51,251 nt of DNA from contig CAVFDI010000003.1 of the NCBI GenBank assembly GCA_963621145.1, positions 1-51,251 of the forward strand. Direction: 5' to 3'. Shown here in pieces: positions 32,692-40,266 of the stretch; the first letter of the stretch is position 1; every line of letters starts with the position of its first letter. The notes beneath the pieces were generated by a model. It did not search any database. It worked only from the letters and a program-made list of their open reading frames with translations, and had not been told where the DNA came from. The position numbers and the translations under genes are program-made. The DNA comes from W0P28-013 sp963621145. Its GTDB lineage: Bacteria; Bacteroidota; Bacteroidia; Bacteroidales; Paludibacteraceae.

Positions 32692-33858
32692 ATGGCACGA
32701 AATGAAAATTTACACGCTGCCAATAAGGCAAAAAATGACGAATTCTACACACAATTTCCCGACATTGCAAATGAATTAAAGCACTACCGCGAACATTTTT
32801 GTGGAAAAATTGTGTTTTGCAACTGCGATGATCCCTACGAAAGCAATTTCTTCAAATATTTTGCACTAAATTTCAATCAATTGGGATTAAAAAAACTGAT
32901 TGCCACCTGCTACGATGGTTCTCCCATAGCAAACACACAACTACAATTGTTCGGCGACAGCTGCGACGCAGCACTCTCCTCCACTCCCGAAAAACAGCGC
33001 ATAGCCTACAAAATTGTGATAACCGAGGTAACCGACGCAAACAGCGATGGTGCAATAGATCTGTCAGATGTAGAATGGCTAATTCGCAACAAACACAATG
33101 TACTCACAAAACTAAATGGCAATGGCGATTTCCGAAGTGCCGAGTGCGTGGAACTATTGAAAGAGGCCGACATTGTAGTAACAAATCCGCCATTCTCGCT
33201 TTTCCGAGAATATGTAGCACAACTTGTTCAATATCAGAAGAAATTTATCATTCTTGGTAACATGAATGCCGTAACAAACAAAGATTTCTTTCCACTTATC
33301 AGAAACAACAATGTTTGGATTGGTTATGGTTTTAATCTTTCGATGGTGTTCAAAACAACATACCCAAATAAGTTAGAAGCCAACCGCAAATATGTGCGCT
33401 CGAAAGGCTACGACCCAGACCAAAATTATGTAAAAACACCTGCCATTGCATGGTACACAAATCTGGACATAAACAAACGCCACGAAAATTTGATTTTATA
33501 CAAACATTATACTCCAAAAGAGTTTCCAAAATACGACAATTATGATGCTATAAATGTTGATAAAGTATCTGATATTCCGATGGATTATAATGGCGTAATG
33601 GGAGTTCCACTTACTTTTTTGGACAAATACAACCCAAGCCAGTTCGAGATTTTGTGGCAAGCCACAGGAAACACATACGCAAATGCGCCCAAAGAGATAT
33701 TGGAAGAATTAAAATTCAATCCACAAATAAAGTATGGAGGAGGACTTGGAGCCGCAGTACTGAATGGCAAAGCACTTTACACCCGCATTCTTATCCGCCG
33801 CCGGCAGAAAGCCTATCTCGACATAGAAGAACCAGTAGACATGGCGGCAGAAAAATAA
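32692..33858 (+). CDS. EcoRI-family adenine-specific DNA methyltransferase
   Basis: 388 residues from ATG 32692 (MARNENLHAANK); an upstream in-frame TTG at 32665 lies inside the hairpin and is rejected. The N-terminal KNDEFYTQFPDIANELKHY, then CNCDDPYESNFFKYFALNF, closely follow the EcoRI methyltransferase plan. The catalytic motif IV is VVTNPPFSLFREYV (near residue 165). Members methylate adenine N6, in EcoRI at GAATTC; the site here is unknown, and GAATTC is not absent from the window (one lies near 32740 in this gene). No EcoRI-like nuclease is next to it. Its downstream partner is a DUF262-HNH protein 78 bases away, with phased repeats between. AT-rich relative to the flanks. Confidence 0.88.
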   Translation: MARNENLHAANKAKNDEFYTQFPDIANELKHYREHFCGKIVFCNCDDPYESNFFKYFALNFNQLGLKKLIATCYDGSPIANTQLQLFGDSCDAALSSTPEKQRIAYKIVITEVTDANSDGAIDLSDVEWLIRNKHNVLTKLNGNGDFRSAECVELLKEADIVVTNPPFSLFREYVAQLVQYQKKFIILGNMNAVTNKDFFPLIRNNNVWIGYGFNLSMVFKTTYPNKLEANRKYVRSKGYDPDQNYVKTPAIAWYTNLDINKRHENLILYKHYTPKEFPKYDNYDAINVDKVSDIPMDYNGVMGVPLTFLDKYNPSQFEILWQATGNTYANAPKEILEELKFNPQIKYGGGLGAAVLNGKALYTRILIRRRQKAYLDIEEPVDMAAEK

Positions 33859-33861
33859 AAT

Positions 33862-33909
33862 TTGTGCGCACAATGTGCATACAATGTATATACAATGTGA
33901 GAACAATGT
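33862..33909. repeat. Four 11-bp phased repeats (ACAATGT core) plus palindrome
   Basis: ACAATGT begins at 33870, 33881, 33892 and 33903, exactly 11 bases apart, with varied 4-base spacers. The first copy overlaps a perfect 12-base palindrome TTGTGCGCACAA (33862-33873), and TGTATATACA (33886-33895) is another. The array lies just after the methyltransferase stop and 27 bases before the nuclease ATG, a position expected for an operator that controls the nuclease. Helical phasing puts all cores on one face of DNA. Confidence 0.85.
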
Positions 33910-33936
33910 AATGCAAAACCTATAAAATTTAAGATT

Positions 33937-35028
33937 ATGGAAATCACTTTGAAAGAAATCACCATTGGCGAGCTTACGGCTGGCTATGCCGACAAACAGG
34001 ACGAAGGCGTGGTGGCATACAGCGGTCGTCTCGATGTGCGTCCGCCATACCAGCGCGAGTTTGTATACGGCGAGAGCGAGCGCATGGCTGTAATAGACAC
34101 CGTCATGCAAAATTTTCCGCTGAATGTAATGTATTGGGCTGTGCGTGGCGATGGCACTTTCGAGATAATCGACGGCCAACAACGCACCATCAGCATTTGC
34201 CAATATGTGGCAGGCGATTTTGCATACGATATGCGCTATTTTCACAATCTGCGCCCCGACGAACAAAAGCAGATTTTGGACTATAAACTCACAGTCTACC
34301 TTTGCCAAGGCACCGACAGCGAAAAGCTAAAATGGTTCGAAACTATCAACATTGCAGGCAAAGAATTGACCAAGCAAGAGTTGCGCAATGCCGTCTATTC
34401 TGGCAATTGGGTGAGCGATGCCAAGCGTTATTTCAGCAGAAATGGCTGCGTAGCTTATCAAATCGGCAGCAAATATCTGAATGGTTCAGCCAATCGTCAA
34501 GAATATCTCGAAACCGCCATCAGTTGGATTTCGAAAGGAAACATCGAGGTCTACATGGCAAATCACCAGCACGACGCAAACGCTTTGGCGCTGTGGCAAT
34601 ATTTTCAGAGCATCATCACTTGGGTTGAAGGCACTTTTGCGCACACGCCCGACCGTCAGCGCATAATGAAGGGTGTGGATTGGGGTACGCTTTACGATGA
34701 ATTTCACGAGAAAGTAATTGATACTCAAGCCATTGAGCAAGAAACAAAGCGTCTCATTCTCGACGACGATGTGACGAACAAAAAGGGAATTTTTGCGTAT
34801 GTGCTTACACGCAAAGAGAAATTTTTGAATGTTCGTGCATTTTCTGAATCGCAAAAAATGTCGGCCTACGAGCGTCAGCAGGGCATTTGTCCCGTTTGCC
34901 AAGGTCATTTCGACTACACCCAAATGGAGGGCGACCACATAACACCATGGCACTCTGGCGGTCACACCACAGCCGATAATTGCCAAATGCTCTGCCGCGA
35001 TTGCAATCGCCGAAAAAGCGGAAAATAA
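33937..35028 (+). CDS. DUF262 (ParB-like NTPase) plus HNH endonuclease
   Basis: 363 residues. N-terminal DUF262: VRPPYQREFVYGESERMAVI (about 34-53) and the nucleotide-binding signature IIDGQQRT (77-84). A long helical middle follows. The C-terminal zinc-type HNH domain runs from 318 to the end: CPVC, GDHITPWHSGGHT (HNH histidines) and MLCRDCNRRKSGK. Relatives (GmrSD, BrxU) cut modified phage DNA using NTPs. Here the partner is a methyltransferase, so this is either a non-classical restriction pair or a nuclease licensed by host methylation. The base composition is closer to the genome average than that of the methyltransferase. A hairpin follows at 35046-35076. Confidence 0.88.
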   Translation: MEITLKEITIGELTAGYADKQDEGVVAYSGRLDVRPPYQREFVYGESERMAVIDTVMQNFPLNVMYWAVRGDGTFEIIDGQQRTISICQYVAGDFAYDMRYFHNLRPDEQKQILDYKLTVYLCQGTDSEKLKWFETINIAGKELTKQELRNAVYSGNWVSDAKRYFSRNGCVAYQIGSKYLNGSANRQEYLETAISWISKGNIEVYMANHQHDANALALWQYFQSIITWVEGTFAHTPDRQRIMKGVDWGTLYDEFHEKVIDTQAIEQETKRLILDDDVTNKKGIFAYVLTRKEKFLNVRAFSESQKMSAYERQQGICPVCQGHFDYTQMEGDHITPWHSGGHTTADNCQMLCRDCNRRKSGK

Positions 35029-35045
35029 TACTCCCACACAAAACC

Positions 35046-35076
35046 TCCGCCCCTCAAACCAAGTTTGAAGGGCGGA
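35046..35076. terminator. Hairpin between convergent nuclease and cytochrome-maturation genes
   Basis: A 14-bp stem (35046-35059 with 35063-35076, one mismatch) and a 3-base loop. It shares the core CTCAAACCAA...TTTGA with the tpiA terminator. There is no pronounced T-run, so it is placed mainly by position. Confidence 0.6.
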
Positions 35077-35080
35077 ACTC

Positions 35081-35110
35081 ATTCAATAATTCAATGATTC
35101 AATGATTCGA
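35081..35110. repeat. ATTCAATG-type tandem units
   Basis: ATTCAATA, ATTCAATG, ATTCAATG, ATTCGATG: four 8-9-base units directly beyond the hairpin and just before the stop of the cytochrome-maturation gene. Confidence 0.8.
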
Positions 35111-35116
35111 TGATTA

Positions 35117-37342
35117 TCACGCGTAGCTGTGCAGGCCGCCAAGCACAAAATTGACACCGAAATAGGTCATCAGCACGGCTAAGAATGCCAGCACCATGTA
35201 GATGTGGAACGCCATGGGACGGCCGAAAAGGCGCAGCGAGCCACGATGCAGCGGCACAGCATAGACGAGCATGGTAATGAGTGCCCAAGTCTCTTTTGGA
35301 TCCCAACTCCAGTAGGTTCCCCACGACACATTAGCCCACACGGCACCGATGAAAATGCCGCACGCCAATGCAAACAGCGCAGGATAGAGTTCGGCACGAC
35401 TCACCTCGTAGAGGCGCGCTGCCACAACATCGGCACGGCGGTGGTGTGTCAAACGCAATGCGCTCACTGTCAGGCCATTGAGCATTGTAAACGCCAGCAG
35501 CACATAGGCAAACATGATGACTGCCACATGCACGCTAAGCAGCGGCGACGACAGCACAGGCATCAGCGGCGTGATTTGCGGATTGCTCTGCCCCATCATC
35601 GAGACCATCAAAATCAGACCCGTCAGCACATAGCCAAACGGCACAATTGGAGCAAATCTGTGTTGCACGCAGAGCGTCAGCACAATGGCGCAAAGTGCCA
35701 TGAATTGCATGGTTTCGTAGCCATTTGCCACGGGAATGTGTCCGCCCACAATCCATCGCAGCACAAAAATCAGCAGCAAATAGGCCAACGCCACACACAA
35801 AACGGCAATGAGCGGAATGTGGAGTGCGCGCGGCACCGCTTTTTCGTCGGCAAAGCAGCGAATGTAGAACGCCAGCGCCACCAAACCGATGACGAGCAAC
35901 ACGATGGCGGGTAGCAGCGGACTATTCAGCGCGTTGTAGAGTTTTTCGGCACCGAGTCGCGACTCGGAAGGCAGAGCCGTGCCAGCCGTCTTTTGCTGAT
36001 AGGTTTTTATTTTGCCAAAGACCACGCCAAGTTGCTCGTATTGGTGCGTCATGAGCAGTTCGCCCATGTACGAGATGGATTTTTTGATGAACATCCACTG
36101 GTTGTTGTCCATTGCCATTGGCAGATTGTCGGCTTGCGAATACCAAACCACGCCAGTGCTATCGGCATAAGGGAAGATTTTGAGCATCTGCCCCGAATAG
36201 AGCATGCGCACAAGGTTCAGTTTGTCGTATGCCGCCACAATGGCTTTTTTGTCGGGGTGCGAGCCAGAGTTGTGAATTTGCTGCATCGCATCGTTCAACT
36301 CGCGCTCGTGGCGCATCAAATCGGAGATTGACGCATATTTGCCATCTACGCCAAGCATGGTGCGAATGTTGCCGCGTTTCAGTTTCACAATTGGTTCGTC
36401 GATCCATTCCGAAGGATAGAAAAGCATGCTCACAAAAACCTGATTGGCCGAAAGTCCGCTGTACGAGGTTTTTCCGTAGAGTTTTGTAGTGAAATCGGCC
36501 GCCATGGTTTGCAGCGGACAGACGCGCCCATTGTAAAGCACGCAGAGGTCGCACATATCGTCCGCCACATCGGCTGGAACGGCTTTTGGCGATTTTTCGG
36601 CAGCCGATGCCGAACCACCAATCAGCAAGAAAATGAGCAAGATGGCTGCCATTTTTTCGCTACGCAAATGGCGCAAAGTGCGACGAAACGATTCGTTTGG
36701 CAAGATGAGAAATGCCAGCATGGCAAGAGCCAAAAGCGCGTAGCCAGTGTACGAAATGGCAATGCCACACGGATCGTATGCCACCGACAGACGAATGCCT
36801 TGGCGATCGCTATCGAAGCCCGACTGACAAAAACGATAGCCAGCAAATTCCGCCACATGGTTCATCGAAACCTGCTCGCTACCAAGCGTGTCGCCATCGG
36901 CCACAAAAGCAATTTGGCTCACATAGTCCATTGGCGACTGCGTGCCAGGGTAAGTCTCTATGCGAAAATCGGCAAGACTGACGGCAAAAGGCAGTTCGAA
37001 ACTCTTCCCGTTTTTATCAGAAAATTTATTTTCCGACGCATCGTAGCGCAAGTGCATTGTGCCATTTTCGCCGAAAAAATGCGTGGTGCATGCGCCTACC
37101 AAAATCAGCAAAAATGCTGCATGCAGCGCAAATGTGGCTGGTCGTTTTATCAATTTTTGTCGCCAAATGTACACAGCCGACGCCACTGCCAACACCGCCC
37201 ACAGCGCCACAAACCACCACGCGCCGTAGATGTATTGATGCGCCCACGGCGTGCCGTAAATCTTCTCGAAAATGGTGGCTACGGCCAGCACCACTATCAT
37301 CACGGCTGCGACGAAAAATGGGAAAAGTTTTGCTTTTTTCAT
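35117..37342 (-). CDS. Fused cytochrome c biogenesis protein (ResB-like plus CcsA)
   Basis: 741 residues. The N-terminal ResB-like part has helices near 10-30, 40-60, 70-90 and 205-225. A soluble middle (about 260-470) includes two Cys-rich spots, DDMCDLCVLYNGRVC. The C-terminal CcsA part has eight helices and the tryptophan-rich heme-handling motif WGTYWSWDPKETWALI. System II proteins attach heme to periplasmic cytochromes c. The gene is the last in a minus-strand set with porin, imelysin and di-heme oxidoreductase, whose two CxxCH sites need this maturation. A REP-like hairpin stands between it and the di-heme gene. Confidence 0.9.
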   Translation of the reverse strand: MKKAKLFPFFVAAVMIVVLAVATIFEKIYGTPWAHQYIYGAWWFVALWAVLAVASAVYIWRQKLIKRPATFALHAAFLLILVGACTTHFFGENGTMHLRYDASENKFSDKNGKSFELPFAVSLADFRIETYPGTQSPMDYVSQIAFVADGDTLGSEQVSMNHVAEFAGYRFCQSGFDSDRQGIRLSVAYDPCGIAISYTGYALLALAMLAFLILPNESFRRTLRHLRSEKMAAILLIFLLIGGSASAAEKSPKAVPADVADDMCDLCVLYNGRVCPLQTMAADFTTKLYGKTSYSGLSANQVFVSMLFYPSEWIDEPIVKLKRGNIRTMLGVDGKYASISDLMRHERELNDAMQQIHNSGSHPDKKAIVAAYDKLNLVRMLYSGQMLKIFPYADSTGVVWYSQADNLPMAMDNNQWMFIKKSISYMGELLMTHQYEQLGVVFGKIKTYQQKTAGTALPSESRLGAEKLYNALNSPLLPAIVLLVIGLVALAFYIRCFADEKAVPRALHIPLIAVLCVALAYLLLIFVLRWIVGGHIPVANGYETMQFMALCAIVLTLCVQHRFAPIVPFGYVLTGLILMVSMMGQSNPQITPLMPVLSSPLLSVHVAVIMFAYVLLAFTMLNGLTVSALRLTHHRRADVVAARLYEVSRAELYPALFALACGIFIGAVWANVSWGTYWSWDPKETWALITMLVYAVPLHRGSLRLFGRPMAFHIYMVLAFLAVLMTYFGVNFVLGGLHSYA

Positions 37343-37374
37343 GCGGCAAAAGTTTAATGATTAAAAACAACGCG

Positions 37375-37400
37375 TAGGAACGCAGCGAACTGCGTCCCTA
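37375..37400. repeat. REP-like palindrome, copy 3
   Basis: An 11-bp stem TAGGAACGCAG / CTGCGTCCCTA (one mismatch) with a CGAA loop. Same family as 28353-28377 and 32335-32358. Confidence 0.75.
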
Positions 37401-37425
37401 GCGAGTTGTATTTTCAAGTTCTATA

Positions 37426-39033
37426 TTAAATTGCGTCGATGAACTTGACAACGGCATCGCGTTCTTCTTTGTTCAGCTGACGGAATTTCTCAACACTCCA
37501 GCGAGCGTCGCTTTCGGGTGAACCGTGCCACATGATGGCTTCGATGACGGTGCGAGCGCGGCAGTCGTGCAGACGATCGCTATGTCCAGCGCAAATGGCC
37601 GACAATCCGCGACCCCACAGCGGCGTGGTGCGGCACCAGCCCGTGCGAATGTCGTTCTGCATGAACAAGCGGTGTTGAACAAAGTCGGAATAAGGCCAAA
37701 TTTTCTGATGTGGATAGCGTGGCATCTGACTAGCAAGCGTCTTGCCATTGCTGCATGTGAAGTTGTTTGGATCGACAACCTCGTCGTCGCCCGTGGTCCA
37801 CGATGGACGGTGGCAAGTGGCGCAACCACATTCGTAGAATTTCTCTTTGCCAAGTTGAACAGTGGCATCGTCGAGGTTACGAGCGGCAGGAACGGCCAAA
37901 CCGCGATGCCAAATCATAAAGTTCACATAGTCCTCGTCGGTCATCTCCACTGGCAGCGTGTCGCAAGTCAGGTAATTGTAGATGTCGGTTTCGGGATCGC
38001 CCGTTTTGTTCCATTCGGGGAAATAGGTGTAGAAATCTTTCTGCACATCGGCATCTTTCGAAGCGGTGATGGCGTACGATTTTCCATCGAGCGAGAGGTA
38101 GTGATAGCGACGGTCGCTGCGGGTTACATTGGTGATGTTCCAAATGGCATTTGCGCCAGCAGCATCTTGCAGAGGACCACGACTCAAAGCGTAAGTAAAT
38201 TTACGCACATATTTGGTGCCATCGCCTTGTTTCGAATTGCTGTACATGCTAGCCCAACCGCCTTTGTACATGGCTGGATTCAACGAGATGCCAGCAGCCT
38301 CTTGGCGTGCCCATTCGGCTGTGAGCGAGTCGTCGGGAATGGCATCGACCAAACCAACACCATACACGCCAATGGTCGATTCCAAACGGAATGCCAAATC
38401 GCTGTAGTTGTTGTTCAACGGAGCGTAGAAGGCATCTTGGGGAATGTTCACTTCGGGATAAATGAGGTCGTACGATTCGCCATCGGCAAATTTGTTGCCC
38501 CACTCGTCGGTGTAGGTGCGCCAATCGATAGTGATTTTATCCTCGTCGATAGCGGGTTTGAAAGGCGCCGAAGCCACTGTTTGCGGCATGCCAGCCACCG
38601 AAGTCTCGTAACCGTTGGTATTTTTGTTGTAAACAACTAGCAGATAGCCATTTCCCCAGTCGTTGGCGTGATAGCTGTCCATGCGGCGACCGTGACCGTA
38701 GCCAGGGTGGCACGACATGCACGAGTTGCGCACATACACAGGGCCAAGTCCGTTGAAAGGCTTGTTGTTGTGGTTGAACGGACGCTCGAAGAAGTATTCG
38801 CCATACTTGAAAGCGTCTTCCATACCTGCATTTTCTACGGCAGGCGTTGGATCCTCGTAGGCCGAAGCCGATGCATTGAATGTGGTGCCGAGTTTACCGC
38901 CAGCATACCACTCTTCGCTGAGTTCGGCCGATGGCTTCTGCTCTTCTGTTTTGCTCGGCTCTTCTTTTTCGCAAGCCGTAAACAACAGCGCAGCAGCACA
39001 CGATGCTAAAATTGCAAATTTATTTGTTTTCAT
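37426..39033 (-). CDS. Di-heme oxidoreductase family lipoprotein (DUF1111)
   Basis: 535 residues. Lipobox LLFTAC (Cys21), two c-type heme sites CMSCH (105-109) and CATCH (404-408), and the C-terminal GRARTVIEAIMWHGSPESDA-like segment conserved in DUF1111 proteins (here RARTVIEAIMWHGSPE). The family is often annotated as thiol oxidoreductase or di-heme peroxidase and regularly travels with imelysin genes. It should be periplasmic or surface-anchored. The imelysin gene ends 22 bases upstream; the cytochrome maturation gene follows. Electron partner and substrate unknown. Confidence 0.9.
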   Translation of the reverse strand: MKTNKFAILASCAAALLFTACEKEEPSKTEEQKPSAELSEEWYAGGKLGTTFNASASAYEDPTPAVENAGMEDAFKYGEYFFERPFNHNNKPFNGLGPVYVRNSCMSCHPGYGHGRRMDSYHANDWGNGYLLVVYNKNTNGYETSVAGMPQTVASAPFKPAIDEDKITIDWRTYTDEWGNKFADGESYDLIYPEVNIPQDAFYAPLNNNYSDLAFRLESTIGVYGVGLVDAIPDDSLTAEWARQEAAGISLNPAMYKGGWASMYSNSKQGDGTKYVRKFTYALSRGPLQDAAGANAIWNITNVTRSDRRYHYLSLDGKSYAITASKDADVQKDFYTYFPEWNKTGDPETDIYNYLTCDTLPVEMTDEDYVNFMIWHRGLAVPAARNLDDATVQLGKEKFYECGCATCHRPSWTTGDDEVVDPNNFTCSNGKTLASQMPRYPHQKIWPYSDFVQHRLFMQNDIRTGWCRTTPLWGRGLSAICAGHSDRLHDCRARTVIEAIMWHGSPESDARWSVEKFRQLNKEERDAVVKFIDAI

Positions 39034-39054
39034 GATTTTAGGATATTTTCAGAT

Positions 39055-40233
39055 TTATTTTGCCAACTCTGCCTTAACTTCCGACAGAATATCGTCGAGC
39101 GCTTTGCAAGCATTGATAGCATCATCGCACGAAGCATCGGTGTAGTTTTCTACGAAAGGTGCTTTCATGTTGTTGATGTTGTTTTTGGCTGCTTCGATGG
39201 CTTCTACCACGCGAGCGTCGAGTTCTTCGTTGGTGCTTTTCAGCAGATTGTGGAACGAATGAATTTCGCGGTTGTCGGCATCAATTCCACCGTAGTAGAT
39301 ATTTTCGATGCTCACCATGTTGTCGTAGAAGTCGACGATCGATTTGTGACTGTAAGGCGACTCAATGTAGTTTTTATCTTCACCATTGTGCGCTTTACCT
39401 ATTTTTGAAGTACCAACCTCGTCGGCAATGGTTTTGCAGCCATCGATAATAGATTGAACAGCATTAGTTTGGCTTCTGTAGAGCGAACCAGCATTGCCAG
39501 CGTTGCGCATGTTTTCGGCATACGAATAGTCGCCACCCGCAACGGTTACATTTCTCTCGAGCGTTCCGACAACATATTCAGTCATCGTGGAATCAACTTT
39601 CGAAGCAGCCTCTTCGCCAGCCCACGAAATGTAGAGCTGCCAGCAGCTATTGCGCAGGTCGCCTGCCACAGCAATGGCGTAGATCAGATGATCTTTTTCT
39701 ACATCGTTGTATTTGCGATTTTCACCGTTTTTGAACAAAATGTACTCAATGCCGTGGAAGCCAAGCAGTTCGGCACCAAGTTTGTTGCCAGCCCATTGAT
39801 CACCATCTTCAGCATTCATGCTTTCTACATAGGTAGCCGATTGCAGATAACCCTTCAAACCGTCGAGGTCGAGCGGCCACGAATCGATGTGTGGATCGAT
39901 TCCGAAATCGCTAGCAGCGCCATAGAGGAACGCCTCGCTCTTTTCCCACCAAGCGCGCGCTTCGAGGAAAGAGGCGCAAGCCTTATCCAATTTTTCTTGC
40001 GATGTAGAATCTGCTTGAAAAGCTTTCAGATTCTCGACCAAAGCCGATGTCTCTACTGCCAAATTTTTGTAAGTTGGAAGAATAGTTGCCTCCAAAGCTT
40101 GATTAGCAATTGCAGCGTATTCTTCGTCGTTAGCCGACAAAACTACATCGTCTCCTTCCTTGTCGCACGATGCCAGCGACAGACTCAGTGCAGCCACAGC
40201 CAACACATAAGCGTAGTTTCTTAATTTTTTCAT
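39055..40233 (-). CDS. Imelysin (M75/IrpA-like) lipoprotein
   Basis: 392 residues with a lipobox (LSLASC, Cys23). The two imelysin signatures are present: WWEKSEAFLYGAASDFGIDPHIDSWP (around residues 95-120; quoted piece DPHIDSWPLD) and GFHGIEYILFKNGENR (about 158-173), which carries the GxHxxE metal-site motif. Members are iron-regulated extracytoplasmic proteins related to EfeO; peptidase activity is doubtful. It follows the porin-like gene by 33 bases and precedes the di-heme gene, a conserved association in Bacteroidetes pointing to iron or heme handling. Confidence 0.92.
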   Translation of the reverse strand: MKKLRNYAYVLAVAALSLSLASCDKEGDDVVLSANDEEYAAIANQALEATILPTYKNLAVETSALVENLKAFQADSTSQEKLDKACASFLEARAWWEKSEAFLYGAASDFGIDPHIDSWPLDLDGLKGYLQSATYVESMNAEDGDQWAGNKLGAELLGFHGIEYILFKNGENRKYNDVEKDHLIYAIAVAGDLRNSCWQLYISWAGEEAASKVDSTMTEYVVGTLERNVTVAGGDYSYAENMRNAGNAGSLYRSQTNAVQSIIDGCKTIADEVGTSKIGKAHNGEDKNYIESPYSHKSIVDFYDNMVSIENIYYGGIDADNREIHSFHNLLKSTNEELDARVVEAIEAAKNNINNMKAPFVENYTDASCDDAINACKALDDILSEVKAELAK

Positions 40234-40266
40234 TTTTTCTATTGTTTTATTTTGATTTTCAATTAT

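Noticed and set aside
33870..33909. CRISPR or toxin-antitoxin RNA repeats (ToxI-like)
   Set aside because: Units of 11 bases with 4 variable bases are too short for CRISPR; no ToxN-like endoribonuclease is adjacent.
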